From contig WBMV01004777.1 in the NCBI GenBank assembly GCA_013396655.1, positions 407,128-471,127 of the forward strand: a DNA stretch of 64,000 nt. Reading direction: 5' to 3'. Below, piece after piece: positions 46,936 through 60,100 of this stretch. Both the position numbers and the translations under genes were made by a program. The notes under the pieces are model-generated. The model did not search any database. It was given only the letters and a program-made list of their open reading frames with translations, and was not told the DNA's origin. Source of the stretch: Campylorhamphus procurvoides (Eukaryota > Chordata > Aves > Passeriformes > Dendrocolaptidae). Position 1 is the stretch's first letter. Each line of letters starts with the position of its first letter.

Positions 46936-49900
46936 TGTTTAGGCAGGGTACTCCCCGTGGTCCTTTCCCCTCACACACAGTTGTTGGATTAGAGAACTAG
47001 AGGCTGCTCAGTCATTACTTAGAGATTACCCTGGGTATCTTCAACTGGGTATCAGTAACTTGGCCCAAAGCAGAGCAGCTGCAAGCAGCAAACTCCTGAC
47101 TTCTGACTTCCTACTCCTTGCTGTAGGGGCTGCATACCAGCTTGGTTCAGCCCATTGTAAGTCTCTGTGGAAGGGAGAAGGTAATTATAAGGAGGAACCA
47201 GAGTTCTGTTTTCAAACAAGACCCAGGGTGCTTTTGGTTTTTTTGTAAAAATGGGAAAAAGATTTTTGACAAGTCTTCCCGCCACACCTTCTATGCAGTA
47301 GGAACTATCATAGGCCCAACAGACTCTCATTTGGCTCTGAGAAAAAACAGACATTGGTAGTAAAATATTTAAGACTTTGGGTTTTTTTTAAATTAAGGTT
47401 AAAGAGAACTCAGTAGCATTTACCTAGATGTGAGTGCTTTTGCAACCCCCGGCTTAAGTGACCTAGCCCTGATGAGAGCTGTGCTGCAGGGGAGGTGGGC
47501 TCAGGCTCAAGAGGAAGAGATGATATGTGAAACTGCTTCCCCTCTTTCTTGAAGGTACTGTCTTAACTTGTCTTTCACACTTTCACACCCTGGCAATAGA
47601 AGACACGGACAACAATGGAAAAAGAAAGATGTCTGGGAAAGGCAATGCTCGTGGGTTCCTGCACTGAAGACTACACACTCATGTTTGAATTTGGTGTGTA
47701 TTAATTGCCCAACACAACTTTGTTCCATCTTTTGCAATTGCCAATGCTGATCAATACTTGCTTGCAGCTCCTAATTAATCAATCCCATTCCCTCCTGGCC
47801 CTGCAGAGTAAAGGAACACACCCATGGTGGTCCCTTTACTCAGAGACACGCTGAAGTGTAAGGCTCAGGTACCTTCACCTTTGCATGGAAAGAGCTCTAG
47901 ATAGCAATGCAGAAAACAGTATTTTGTGACCACCCATTATAACATCCCCATCTTGTCTTGGGAAGCACTGGCTTCTGCACAGGGGTGACACCAGAGTGCA
48001 GGCAGGGTGGCCTTAGCCATATCCAGCCCTTAAATACATGTGGTTCAGGGTGCCATCTGTCCTGGTTTAGGCTGTTTAGTTACACCTAATTTTGTGTGGC
48101 TCAGAGAAGCAGGAGATACAGATGGATTTATTTCACATTGGCAGCATCCTGGCTGCTCTCATTCTTGTAGCATTTTGCTGCAAATATAATCTCTAAAAAT
48201 AGTCCCAGACATGACTTGCATAAGGTCAGAGGAAGGCTGGGTACATTACACCGCAATAAAAACATGACTGTGTCGTGTGAACAATACTTTCCACTGCAAA
48301 ACTAACTCTTGGGGAGAAACAATTGATGAATAAAAATACATCAAAGGCACAGGCCTTATTGTTCTCCAAAACACAGAAAGGACTGATTGCCAAGTTTCTG
48401 GAGAGGAGCCTACTTTCACACTGCTGTATGCTGAAGCAAACCCCATCTGAATATGTGTAGAGAAAGAAAATGCATGCTTTGTTTAGGAAAAGTGACCACA
48501 TCAGAACACTCAGATGCAGAATCAATCTTCATCATTATTCAGGTATTTTTCAGTTGGGTTTATCTCATCTCTAATTTGTATATGCTGTTCTTTTCAGACA
48601 AAATATGTCATGCCTCTCTTCTCACTGTCAGATCTGTGAAGCTAGAGGACAGGAAGAAAAGACAGAGAATTTTTTCCTGATATTTATTAGGGTTTGAATG
48701 CTGCTTCTCTTCTGACATGCCAGTCATCAGGAGCTCTGTATTTTAATTGATCTAGTTAGCTCTGTGGTTTAGTTGATGGTATTGTCAGCACACAAACGAC
48801 AACTTTCAGAACCCTTAGGAGAAGTTTACAAATTTTTGCCTCGGTAAGTTTGACACTTAACATCCAGAGGCAGGTGACACACAGATATGCAAGGTGCTGA
48901 AACATTTCTCTAAACATGTACACTTCTTGTTTCCCTGCAACTTGCAAAATTCTTTAAGATCTGGGTTAGGGAAAAAAAAATCGAACCAAAAATACAAACT
49001 TCATTAATGTTCAAGCTACTGTGTAAAGAAAGGATGCACATTACAGTCCACAGTCTGTCCACTCTGGTACATCTTTATTTTTAGACTGTCATGACAGCAA
49101 ATCAAGTAAGGCTTAAAAATATACAGCTGCTATTTTAACTGCAGCTATGTTTGTGTCTGGAGCAGATCTGTTCAGTGGCAATAACTGACAGTCTATAAAC
49201 CAATTACAATTTATTTTCAGGAAATATACATTTAATTCAGTTGCACTCAGTGAGCCAAAATAATACAAGTGTTTTCTTATTTGGTATGTGCTATATTTGA
49301 CTGATCATTTGACATATTAATGTCATATCTTGTACCTAAGCTTTTTGCACAGACTCAAGGGATGTCTCCCGTTTTGAAGAAACATGAAAGAGGGCCACCA
49401 GAAACTCCAGATAATGACCCTAATGAGTGCCTCTGAGATGAGATTTCAAATGAGCATAAATCAGTCTTTCTAAATTTTACAACATGATAACGAGTTCTTG
49501 AAAAAATCTCATGAATATTTGCGTCCAAATGCTGGAGCCAGGAATATTAAAGTTACATATAATGTTACAACAGAAGGAATGTGAATGCTTTTGTTGAAGT
49601 GCATAGGCAGAGAGGTGATGTTCTCTGCTTATTTTAATCCTTGTTACTGAGTGTATCATGTTTATATATTTTTTATCATATTGAAATCCTGAGGCGAATA
49701 CAGAGTTATTATTTTTCCTTACCAGGTTTTTCAGTATATTTAATAGCTTAGATTTAAGGGGGTTCACAATCAATAGTGAATTTATCTTTCCAGTACTAGA
49801 GGTGCACTTGAGGTTGAAAGATACTATTGCTTCTTTTTTGGCACATGTGGAGTTAAAGTATAGAAAGGTGAAAATAAATAGAATATATTTTATACAAATA

Positions 49901-50172
49901 AGTAACTATACATGTCAATCACGAGGATGCTCAGGTTCTGATGTTTCATTTGCGGTTGCATGCCTCCTGCACAAAAACCCTGGCACAGCCAGCTGTAGAA
50001 TCACATATTCTAGGACACCACCTAAGTCTCCTTAAATTAGAAATTTTCCTTTCATGCACCACTCTTCCTCAATCACTATTTCTTAACTACCTGGGCAAGA
50101 AATCAGATTTGGGTCTCCTGTGCTAAGCAGATATTTTTATTTCTTAGAGCTGAGGATGAAAACATTGTGATT
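46936..50172. other. Intergenic sequence without recognisable genes
   Basis: AT-rich. The short frames on both strands show no domain, splice pattern or composition suggesting coding. Confidence 0.45.
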
Positions 50173-50308
50173 TCACAGAATAATCTGAGTTGGAAGGGAC
50201 CCACAAGGACCACTGATCCAACTCTTAAGTGAATGGCCCATAAGGGGATCAAACCCACAACTTTGCTGTTATGAACACCATGCTCTATCCAACTGAGCTG
50301 CCCATTGG
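50173..50308 (-). repeat. tRNA-Ile-derived SINE with CR1-like tail (TguSINE1-like)
   Basis: On the minus strand the first ~75 bases follow a tRNA-Ile 5' region. There is an A box (AGCTCAGTTGG near 50299-50289) and a B box (GGTTTGATCCC, 50255-50245), with the intervening GAGCATGGTG block. The rest reads GAGTTGGATCAGTGGTCCTT, then GGGTCCCTTCCAACTCAG and ends ATTCTGTGA, a CR1-type 3' tail. This head-tail structure is that of passerine SINEs mobilised by CR1. It is mutated in the anticodon region and is not a functional tRNA gene. Confidence 0.82.
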
Positions 50309-53300
50309 AAACCATACCATACTGCATTTGTTCATGATTCTCAGGAGCCTAAGTTTTTTGAACTCCTGTCCTTTGATACAGAAGAAAAAGCAAATCCAAG
50401 GATGCCACCACTTGGAATCACACTGACCCCTAAGTAAGTCAAACCCCAGCCCTCAACAGCCACGGCAGGGACAGCTACAGCTTGGGTGACCGCCTTGGCA
50501 TTAGTCATAGCAGGTCACTGTCCTTCTGGCACACCTGCTCTGCAGTTGCCATTTGGATTGATCTTGCACATACATGTTGCCAGCCAAGATTTAAATGAGT
50601 CAGGCAGTGAATATGGTACAGCTCAGAGTAGGTGGAAAGAGAGAATAAAAGGTATAGATAAAATCATGATCAATAACATTAATAACCTTCTAGCAAGCAT
50701 GAACAAGACCTAGTTTTGAAGTGACCTTGAATAAGTTCACATGGATTTTACAGAGGCACTTTGATTCCAGGGCAACCCTGGTGAACCTCAAATTCTCAGT
50801 ATAAGATGTGAGGAGGCAAAAGATTTTCCAGAAGACTGACCTGTTAGATAAACCCACAGTTGAAAGGATGAAGCTGTGACAATTATGGAGATACTCCCTC
50901 TTTTTTTTTTCAGCTGGGGATCATCTGACTGAGGCTGTAGTGTTTCATGGCAATAACCACTAGTTCAGAGTTACTGAAGAGGTTGGAATTGCTTTATATT
51001 GAAAAAAAGAAAGCTTTGACATTTCAGTGATGAAGTCAGTCCAAGGTATAGTCCATCAGTTGGGCAAAGACTTCAATCCATATTCCTTGCTTTCCTTCCA
51101 GAACACACCTGCTACTCAGGTTCTTCTCACAGTAGCACATCAGCTTCTGTTCAACTCCCTAAACCTGACATGCAGGACCAGGAAGCTCAAGAGAAGCTGT
51201 CATACCATCAAGCCTCCTCCTGGCCTGGAAAATCTGTGCTGCAGACAGGCAGTAAAGTAGCACCAAAACTTGCTCGTGCAATTTCTCTCTGGTGAAATGC
51301 ATCAGCGCTGTTCCAGGAGGAGAAGGGGAGAGTTTGGAGTAATGAGACACAGATAACACAGGGCACTGCTGGTGGAAACCCCACAATGCACTCCCTGCTA
51401 TGAGACTGGATCAGCAATATTTCTTGCTCCTCCCTGATTGGTGCAATGTAGCCATAGCTCGCCTACAACAAACCCACCCAAAAATTCCAGGTGCTGAAGT
51501 GGTCCCCAGAGCTGGTGGCATGGTGCAGGATAGCCCAGCATCAGCATCTTGTGCTGGGTATGTTAGGGAGTTGTGTGGGAGACAGATAGGACAGGAGGCT
51601 GTGACATGAGCTGCTCTGCTGCTCCTTGGGCATGTGAGGGGACCCTGTGCTGTCCTTGGTAGACACACAGTCAGGCAAACTCTCACTTTGCATCAGGAAC
51701 TTGGAAGTCAGTTTGGTCTTGGTTTGAGTTCAGCAAGTCCTTTAAAATAATAGGTTCCAGTTTATTTGCAGTTTGAGGGAAAAAAAAAAAAAAGAATGGT
51801 CCAAACCATTCTCTTTGGGCTCAGTTCTATTTTACACTCTGGTTACAATCTCATTAACATACTTTTCTGAAAACTTCTTGAGATAATCTAGTGAATGGCT
51901 TTAAGCAAAACATTAGGCAGCCCAAGGCAGGCGCCCAGTTTAGAGAATTTCAGAGCTATTGGTTAAGATCTAAGTCATTAAAAAAAAAAAATCCAAAAGA
52001 GAAGAGATTCATGAATGAAAATTGCTAAGCAGCCACAAGATTAAGCGGCACAGTAGTACCTGTAACTCTTTTAATTCTTACTTCATCATTCATTCAGTTT
52101 GGATTGCCAACATAATATTTGCAGTCTGAATCTACAAAACTCATTAGATTTTAAATCTGAGCATTTTTGCCATAAGATTGTTCTTGCCTCTCCCTTGACC
52201 CCTTCTGTATCTCCTGGTCTTACTTTTCTCAGAGTTTCCTGAGAATTTCAGAAACTGAATTTTTGATTTATCATCTTACCTGCTGCTGAGGCTCCCATCT
52301 TAAAATTTGTATCTTAGTTTTTTAAAACCCTGGATACAGTACTGCAAACTACAGCTAATTCCCTGAATATATTCTGGAGGGGTTTTTTTAGAGTACTATA
52401 TCACAGAACTGCTCACAGTTACCAGCTGCCTCTGTTTTAGGATGTCATTTAAGGCATCTCATGATTATTCTACTTCATCTTAATTACTAGGGCTGTTTTG
52501 AAGATGTCTTGATTTTCATAGCTCGATAGAGTAACCATCATATTGCATAAGGTTTGTACAGTAAAGACTCCAGCTCTATTTAAAAAGTCTTACCTTGATC
52601 ATAGAGTCTCTGAGTATGTACCAAGCACTTGTTCTCCTGGTTGTGCTCAGCTGGGCTGAAGTGAGGTGGGTGAGGGAGAACTGCAAGCAAAGAAAGAGAA
52701 GAGAACAGGAGGACACCGAGCAAGCCCAGGCAGAAACATCAAGCAGTTTTGGGATGTTAAAAATAAAACCTGTGCATGTGACCGTGCAGCTCAGCTTACA
52801 GAGCAGTCTCTTTCACTGTATTTGTTAACACTGTCATTTCTGGAGTGGTATTTCACAGACAAGACGAGAAGCAGAATTGATAATACTCTGTACCCCCTGT
52901 ATGAGAGGAGAAGATCAAAACCTTTCCCAGAGCCCTGTATCAGCTCCCTGCTGCTCTCTGATGGCGGTTTGCCCTTTACAACTTAATTCCCCTTGGTGCC
53001 CACACCAGTTTGTGGTTTCTGCTGTTGGAATTGTCACCCCAGTTCCCACTGTCACTAGATTCAGCAGCTGGTGCAGACAGCAATGACAGGTTTCCAATCT
53101 GGTCCAGGCAGGGTGGGCAGAGAAGAGAGTAGGAATGGCCCAGACCTGAGCAGCCCGGCAGATCTGCCTCCCCTTCTCCTGGGGACTCCCAGGAGATTCT
53201 CCAGCTCCAGTCCCTCCACTGCACAGTGAAAAGGTCCCACCAGCCACCAAGGGCAAGCCTGAGGGTACAGCTCTCAGTGCCACCCTTCCTCGGCCAAAGC

Positions 53301-54854
53301 TGGGGAACAAAAGGAGCATAGGAGAGCAGTCATGTTTTACTGTCAGCATGGACCAATTAAAGCATTTCACCGTGAGTTTCATGGTGAGCATTTCACACTG
53401 GTGGTGAGTACAGACAAACAGGTACTATGTGTTAGTTCAGGGGTGCAGACAGGGCAGGCACTGCTTCTCCCCCAGTGGGTTCTCACCCCGTATGGCTGCA
53501 GACACCACTTGTGACGCTGCTGCTGCATGTGGCCACCTTTCACCACCTCAGAAACACAGAACAACCAGTCTGGCCAAGGTGCCTCTGAGATCCTAAGTCC
53601 CAATGAACTTCTTACTTTGTTTTTATCTTTCTCTTTCCCTATCTGTGATTCCCCAGTGGCTTTCATAACTTGAAACAGTGCAGGCAACTGTTTTCATTTT
53701 TAGGGCTGAACAAAATGTCAGTGGTGACAACCGAGGCTTGCTGGTGCCAATGGCAATTTAGTAGTGCTAAATATGGTTAGCAGTCTGGCTCTGTGGCCTT
53801 TTTTAGAAAGGGCTGTATTATCGTGATACCATTTTCTGGCATCCTGCTGGGGAAAACAAGAGCTAGTGGTAGTATGCCCAAACCCGAATTTCACCCAATC
53901 ACAATATGATCCCTGATCTGTTCACCCTGTCCACTGCCACCCCTCATGTCCCCAGTTCAGGGTCATTCATTAGCCTTCAATGTTGTCATCTTTAGAGGCT
54001 GTGTTTAAAAACATGCTGGGGGTGTGCCTCACTTTTGTATGATGTAAAATTCTTCTCAGAATTCTGTATCACTGGTTTAGGAGGAAACACCCTCCACCTG
54101 GATTAACCCAGATTACTAAAATCCTCGGCACTTCAGAAGTTGTCAGAAATAAAGCTACCTTCTGTCTTAATTTTACCAGCACCTGATGTCAGCCTGGTTT
54201 CAGATCTCTGTTTTCAGACAGCCTGAACTGGTGCTTTTTGCTGCTTCCACGCATTTCTCAGTGATCACAGAGACCTGAACAGCCTGGACCCGCCTCACTC
54301 TGTTCTGCACGCTGCCTCACAGCCCCACCTAACACAAGCCCCCAGGTTTTGCAAATCCTTGCCTGCAGGTGGTGACTGTAATCCAAAAATGTCACCATCT
54401 GTGGTGGCCTTTTAGGGCAGGGTATCACAAGACATGCAGAATGAACATAGTTCACCGTGCCTGAAAATGGTGAAGAGAAGGGAGCAGAAGAGTGGAGAGA
54501 CAGGAAACAGGAATTCATCCTTGCCCCTGCAGTACACCATTGCATTAGTTTAGCTGCACCTGAAAGCAGACTTCTACCAAAACCAGGGGAACTTGAAGAT
54601 CTCTGCTGCCACCCGTACCTGTGCTAATTTGATTCAAGGTATCTCAAGCATGCCAACCAATACTGTAATGAGACTTTTTGCTGCAGTACAGATGTGCTTA
54701 GGGCAGGTGCGAGAAATGTGAAATCTCTGAAAGAAAAGTGCAACTTACTTAGGTTTTGGTGCAAATGCTTTAGGAGAAAGCTGTTGTCTGTCAGCTTTAT
54801 CTTATCTCAACTCTGTGCATAGAAAAGCTGTTCTATATGAAGCCCTATGAAATA
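50309..54854. other. Intergenic sequence without recognisable genes
   Basis: Contains poly-A/T tracts (50899, 51779, 51980). A 158-codon minus-strand frame at 53391-52915 has no recognised domain. No repeat family was identified apart from the adjacent SINE. Confidence 0.4.
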
Positions 54855-55200
54855 TAACTACATATATGATACGGATATGCATAATATATACAAATATACA
54901 CATCTATTGATATGGGAAAATTGGGTGAGATCTGGTAGCCTGAGAGAGGTGAAGTTGCTGCAGCTCCACGTCCCCATGCAATAGACTGCATTCCCAGGAG
55001 GCACAAGCACAAATTCACATACACACCACTTAAACATGGACAAAGATTGCACGTCCAGCCACACAGAGCACTCACACACAGTGCCACTGGCCTCATCCCA
55101 CCCCTGCTTTGGCTGAGCAGGATGGAAGTGTGCCAGTGAGCATCCATGTATAGATGTGTATTTATATATGCATACAACACACATGTACTGCATGTCTCCC
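54855..55200. repeat. AT-rich microsatellite-like patches
   Basis: Alternating ATATAC/ATGCATA units at 54855-54905 and GTGTATTTATATATGCATAC at 55157-55176, with ordinary sequence between. No gene seen. Confidence 0.5.
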
Positions 55201-55800
55201 TCCAGCAGGTGGGCTCAGGTTGTCTGCCCCGTTGCTGCCCCTTGATCCCAACCTCTCCAGTCCCCTTGGTCCCCCATCAGCCAACTCCCTGTGGTGGTCT
55301 TGGTCTTTGGGACCCCTGAGTCTCGCAGTCTTTTTGGCAGCTGGTTGAGTCTTCTCTGGTCCTCCAGGTGCTGCTTCGTGGGCATGAGTCTGAGCTGCTG
55401 GGACCCAGACCCCTCCACAAGCCCTGCATTTGGTAATGAATCATCCACGGCAAATTGTGAAAGGGGTTTATTGATAGGACAGGCTGCACTGAACAGGTGC
55501 AGGGCATGGCCAAACCATCACACACCATTTTCACACCATCAGCCTTTTTGTTCTCATAACCCACACTTGTTTCTCCAAAAGTCACCTAAATCTCTCCTGT
55601 TCCTGCCCTAAACACTGCCTAGTGAGTCCTGTGCAATGCCCAAATGCTCTTCCCCTGTACCCATCGTGTGTCCCACACCCCCGAACACAGTGAGACCCCC
55701 AGTCCTAAAGGTGTTCTGGGGCTGTCTCCCCAGCGAGGGGGTTGGTCAGGGCGTCCCTTTCTCTCAGTCCTTTATGTGGGTTCCCACCTGCCCACCCTGT
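55201..55800. other. GC-rising flank of the right CpG island
   Basis: Contains a minus-strand AATAAA (55467-55472, CAATAAACCCC). This could end a short minus-strand transcript from the neighbouring island, or be the tail of an unrecognised repeat. No coding sequence can be supported. Confidence 0.3.
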
Positions 55801-56456
55801 GCTCTTCGAGATGGCCCTTTGGTGGGCTGATGGCTCCTTGGCCGGGCCTGCCGGGGCACTGAAGCTCCTGCCATCGCCCCCCTGTGCTGCCCTGTGGGTT
55901 TGCTGCTGCCACGCCGTCCAAGGCGCCGTCCACACGGTCTATCACCGTGCTCTGCGCCTGACCAGCTGCTTGTCGTGGCTTTTCGTGCCGTCTCTGTGGC
56001 CACCGACCGCCGGTCTGTCCCTGAGTCTGTCCCTGTGTCTGTCCCCGCCGGTCTGTCCACCCGTGGCACCGCGCAATGGCTCCGCTGTTCGCCGCAGCCG
56101 CACTGTCGCCGTCTGCCGTGACACCGAGGCCACCGCTAATGGGGCCTGCGTTAATTACAGCGGCAATGTCAGCCCGCTGCGTTACCCCGAGCTGCGGCAG
56201 CCCTCGGGTTATCCCTGCCCCTTCCACCTCCTCCCGGTACGAAGCGCCCTGGCGGCGGCGGGTCACGGCCTAACCCCGCCCTGCCTCTATCCCCTGCTGC
56301 GCCACCGCCGCCACCGCCAGGGCCTTCGAGCCCCTGCCCGCGACCCGCCCACCCGGCGGCCGCCACCGCCCCTCAGGCTGGGAGGGAGGGAGAGAGTGAG
56401 GCGGATCCTCCTCCCCGTACCCAGACCCTGCCGGGCGCGGCGCCGCCGCCGCCCGC

Positions 56457-56481
56457 ACTACAACTCCCGGCATGCCCCGCG
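56457..56481 (+). promoter_or_regulatory. ZNF143/THAP11-type promoter motif (forward)
   Basis: ACTACAACTCCCGGCATGCC, then CCGCG. It fits the 'ACTACA..TCCCAG..TGC' element bound by ZNF143 and THAP11 in housekeeping promoters, with one mismatch in the core. Confidence 0.7.
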
Positions 56482-56515
56482 GGGCGCGCGGCGCCCCTGG
56501 CCGGCACGACGGGCG

Positions 56516-56540
56516 CGCGCTGCACGCCGGGACCCGTAGT
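56516..56540 (-). promoter_or_regulatory. ZNF143/THAP11-type promoter motif (reverse)
   Basis: On the minus strand: ACTACGGGTCCCGGCGTGCA, then GCGCG. Same element as the one 35 bp to the left, in opposite orientation, so the two face each other. Confidence 0.65.
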
Positions 56541-56552
56541 CTTCCCGCCCGA

Positions 56553-56585
56553 NNNNNNNNNNNNNNNNNNNNNNNNNNNNNNNNN
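56553..56585. other. Assembly gap (run of N) in the right CpG island
   Basis: 33 unresolved bases flanked by GC-rich sequence, 12 bp from the second ZNF143-type motif. The missing bases may include a transcription start. Confidence 1.
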
Positions 56586-56882
56586 GGGCCGGGAGCGGGA
56601 CCGGGATCGGGATCGGGACCACGCGGGGACGGGACGGGACGGGGCGGGGAGAGACGGGCCGGTCCTGCCCGCGGAGGAACCCTGGCGCGGCCGGGGCGGG
56701 CTCCCGGCGCTTGTGCGGGTGGCGGCGCCGCGCTCCGCCCGCCTTTGGAAGCCGCCGGGATTGGCTGCGAGGAGTCTGAGAGCCCCGCACCGCGGGCGCG
56801 GACAGCCCCGGTGCTGCTGGTGCTGCTCCCGCGGCGGGACAGCGTGCGAGCGGGGCGAGAGGACACAGGCTTAAACAGCGCC

Positions 56883-57107
56883 GGGGGATGTTTAGGTTGG
56901 ACATCAGGGGAAATTTCTTCACGGGAAGGGTGGTTCGGTATTGGAACGGAGTGCACGGGGATCTGGTGGAGTCACCGTCCCTGGAGGTGTTTAAGGAAAG
57001 ACTGACTGGACGTGGTTCTTAGTGCCCTGGTCTAGTTGACATGGTGGTGTCCGGTCATAGCTTGGACTCGGTGATCTCTTTTCCAACCTAGTTGATTCTG
57101 TGATTGT
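56883..57107 (+). repeat. CR1 LINE 3' end
   Basis: TTAGGTTGGACATCAGGGGA, AATTTCTTCACGGGAAGGGT, TATTGGAACGGAGTGCACGG and a closing AACCTAGTTGATTCTGTGAT. Inserted at the right edge of the CpG island. A different CR1 subfamily from that at 19335-19823. Confidence 0.9.
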
Positions 57108-60100
57108 GAAGAGGGAGGGAAACTTGCGCCTGGGTCTTCCAAGCTTGAACTTTTCCCCACGCCCTCCTCCTCCCCCCAGCGATGTTAGTTGATCTTACAA
57201 AAGCTCTGCCTTCTCCTCGTAGACATGACTTCGTAGCCTCACATTATCCCACCTACAGCGTTATCCCTTTGACTGACTGTGTACGGTGATGGTTTGTGCT
57301 TGGTGGCCGTTTCCAGCTGTCCTGTTCCAGGGGCTTTATATGCAGCAGAAACTCGTCCCATTCATAGTCCCCGAGTGTGTTGCCCGTATCGCGGTATGTG
57401 TGGCGATGATTTTAAGCTTTGCCTCTTGAGGGCGTTTCATGAAAACTGAAACTCCAAGCTGAAAAAATACGTCATGAGCTGTGAAAATACTGGGCTGCTG
57501 TTTCTGCAGAATTCCCAAATGGTGCTGAATGGTTGTGTTTAATGGTCCCTTTATCCTTTATTCAAGCTGCTGTTCCTCTGGATTTTTTTGTTTGCTGGCG
57601 TATTTTCTGCTCTGACTGCTTGATGTTAATGAAAGACTAAGTAAAGTTGGGATATGTCTATGAACTCTCAGGAAATGGGATTGCAACTCTATCCCCAAAA
57701 ACTAGTTATTTTAAAACCACTTCTGGCAATTAGTAGTTAGAATAGAGTAGTTAAGAGAGCACTGTGTAAATTAATAGATTGAATCAAGCGAATCTTTGTA
57801 TTTTTCCATGTTTTTATTGTAACTTTATTGTGTTCTCCTTTTGACATTACCACCTGCAGTGACACATGAACTAGCTTGTTCAAAACAAGGTTTAAAATTT
57901 CTGCTTCAACTGTGGTTACACCTTTTAATTACCCTTTAGACATACCCGTAGGCACAGGGGAAATGAGTTGTAGCTTGAGGCATGGTAACCTAAGATGACA
58001 TGCGAGGTAGAGGTTTTTCTCAGCGTGGGTTCCCTTGTCACAATCTTTTAAACATAGGCAATGATGCTTCACTCCTGAGAAGTGCTTCCCTTTCTGAGAA
58101 ATGTGGCTATTTTGGAGGCTTGGTGTCCCCCACTGGCCCTCAGCTTCTAAACAGTCTTTGTTACATCCCATCTCTCATTCTAACAGTGTAACAGGGTGTT
58201 TACCTTTTGCTGTCAGAGCGCCATATGTTGGTTTTTTCCGATGTTACGTTCTCTGTGTTGATGAGCAGGCTTGCTGGTGTGGTGCTGAGTGCTGGTTCCT
58301 GGAGAAGTCACAGTTTATTCTGTTTGGAAAGGGAAATGCAGCAACAGCCTGTGTCAGCAGCACTGACCAAAGTCACCATGAGAAATAAAAGTGCTTCAGT
58401 AAGTTGTAGCACTTTCTGAAAGGCTCTTTATAGAGACCTCTAAGTGTAAATGTTTATTTAAGCAGGTTATCTAATAGTCTTATTTCAGCTTCAGTGTTTC
58501 AATACAGTGATCTTTTCTTTCTTTCTTTTTTCTTTTTTTTTTTCATTTCTTCCCCTTCTATTGAATAAGCTAAAGTGAACAGAATGGTGTGTTTTGTTTT
58601 ACTGTCCTGTATCTGACAGGCTTACTTTGATATCTTTCTGTCTGTCCCTCCACAAGGTTGTGGAATTTTTCTTCTTAAGTGTTTTAAAAGTTCTTGAGGG
58701 AGCAGATGGAGGGGTTTAAGTTCTATCTTTAAAAACACAAAAGTGAAGTATACTTCTAAGGGCAACAGTTAACAAGTTGCTAGGGTGGAAAATTCAACTT
58801 AGTGGTAAGAGGTTAATGGATGTAGAACAGTGCCCTCCTGAAAACCTGAAATCAAGTTTATGCAAAAAATCATATAGCAGATTAAAAATGTAGTGATGTG
58901 TTTTAGGGTTAGGAATTTTAACATAGATTTGAAACATAAGAGAAATAGAAGAACAGCAGCAAGTAGTTAAATTTATTGTATTTGTCTAAATACTTCTGAA
59001 AGCCAAAGGGAATAGTGAGTGAGCCTAGTAGGCCATGGGCAAGTCAAGTAAAATAAAAGATATTAAAGGAATTACTCACTTGATGAAATATTCTGAAATA
59101 TCTGAACAGGAGGTTCTGAAATGATGTAATGGACAAACAACAAGTTAGAAAGACCAGGCCACCTCTTTTTGAAAGAACATGAGTGGAAGCTGAACTGATA
59201 AGAAAAGTATTCAGCTTCATACCAAGGGGCTAAAGCATAATGAAAGCAGTTGTTTAAATAATATAAAAATAGTAATGAAAAAAATGCTGATGAAAATTGC
59301 AGAGAAAAGGGACAAGCATTATGATACCAAGTCAGCTTTTTTCTGCTCTGAAGAAAAATAAAGGCTAGTCTGTTACAGTTTTTAAAGTCTGTCAAGCAAG
59401 TAAGTGGATTAAACTGGTTTTATTTCCAAGAACGAATGTGGAGTTTTCAAGATACAAAACGCCAGCAGTAGATTGCAAAGCCTGTACAAATATCAGTACT
59501 CTTAAATTATATCAGAGAAGGTAGAGTGACTGGAAAAACAGCAAAGGTAAGTTTAAACTAAACACTCAGTGGAAACCTCTGCTAAGTATCAAATCTATAG
59601 AACAGTAGGACTGGAAGTTATATTATGCCACCTCATGAACATCTTGAACTGCACTAAACATTATGCAAGTTGAATAACTCATTTTGAGGATAAAAAATAG
59701 TGGCTGTCTAAGTCAGGTGACAGTAAATTTCCTTTCACCAAAAAATTTGTTTATAAAGGATGTTGGTAGGAGGGTATGAAAGAATGTTAGAAAGCCATGG
59801 TAGACTGGACATCACAGGGTCACTTCTGTTGATCCATTCATGTACGACAGGAGTAAATGGAGTTCAATGACATAGAAGAAATTTTGAATTGGGATGATGT
59901 GAGTAATTTCTTGAAACATAATTAATGCTTAGTGTCATGAGGAGGCAGAAGCTAAAGGCATTGGAACTGAAAGAAATACAACTGTTCCTGGATGTGTATG
60001 GAGAGTAATAGACTCTGAGTTTGCAGAGTGTGCCATAAGACTTCAGATTTAGCTAGTCACCAGCTGCTGACAGCTTTCCTTATGATCCAGAGTAATTATT

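Larger units (their letters stand above)
55800..56880. promoter_or_regulatory. CpG-island promoter, possibly bidirectional
   Basis: About 1 kb of GC- and CpG-dense sequence with GC boxes, an inverted CCAAT box (GATTGGCTG, 56759-56767) and a facing pair of ZNF143/THAP11-type motifs at 56457-56481 and 56516-56540. Long frames on both strands (for example 55742-56539 +, 56270-56956 -) are stop-poor GC-rich sequence rather than genes. Simple GTCTGTCCCTG repeats lie at about 56012-56055. No first exon could be identified. Confidence 0.65.

Noticed and set aside
50245..50308. A genuine tRNA-Ile gene
   Set aside because: The acceptor stem and anticodon region are degenerate, the 3' half is missing, and a CR1-type tail is attached. 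It is a SINE.
52915..53391. 158-codon minus-strand frame
   Set aside because: No recognisable motif or splice support. Moderate GC lowers stop frequency here.
55742..56539. Long + strand frame in the right CpG island
   Set aside because: Composition is repetitive Pro/Arg/Ser from GC-rich DNA, the antisense frames are also open, and no domain or conserved start is visible.
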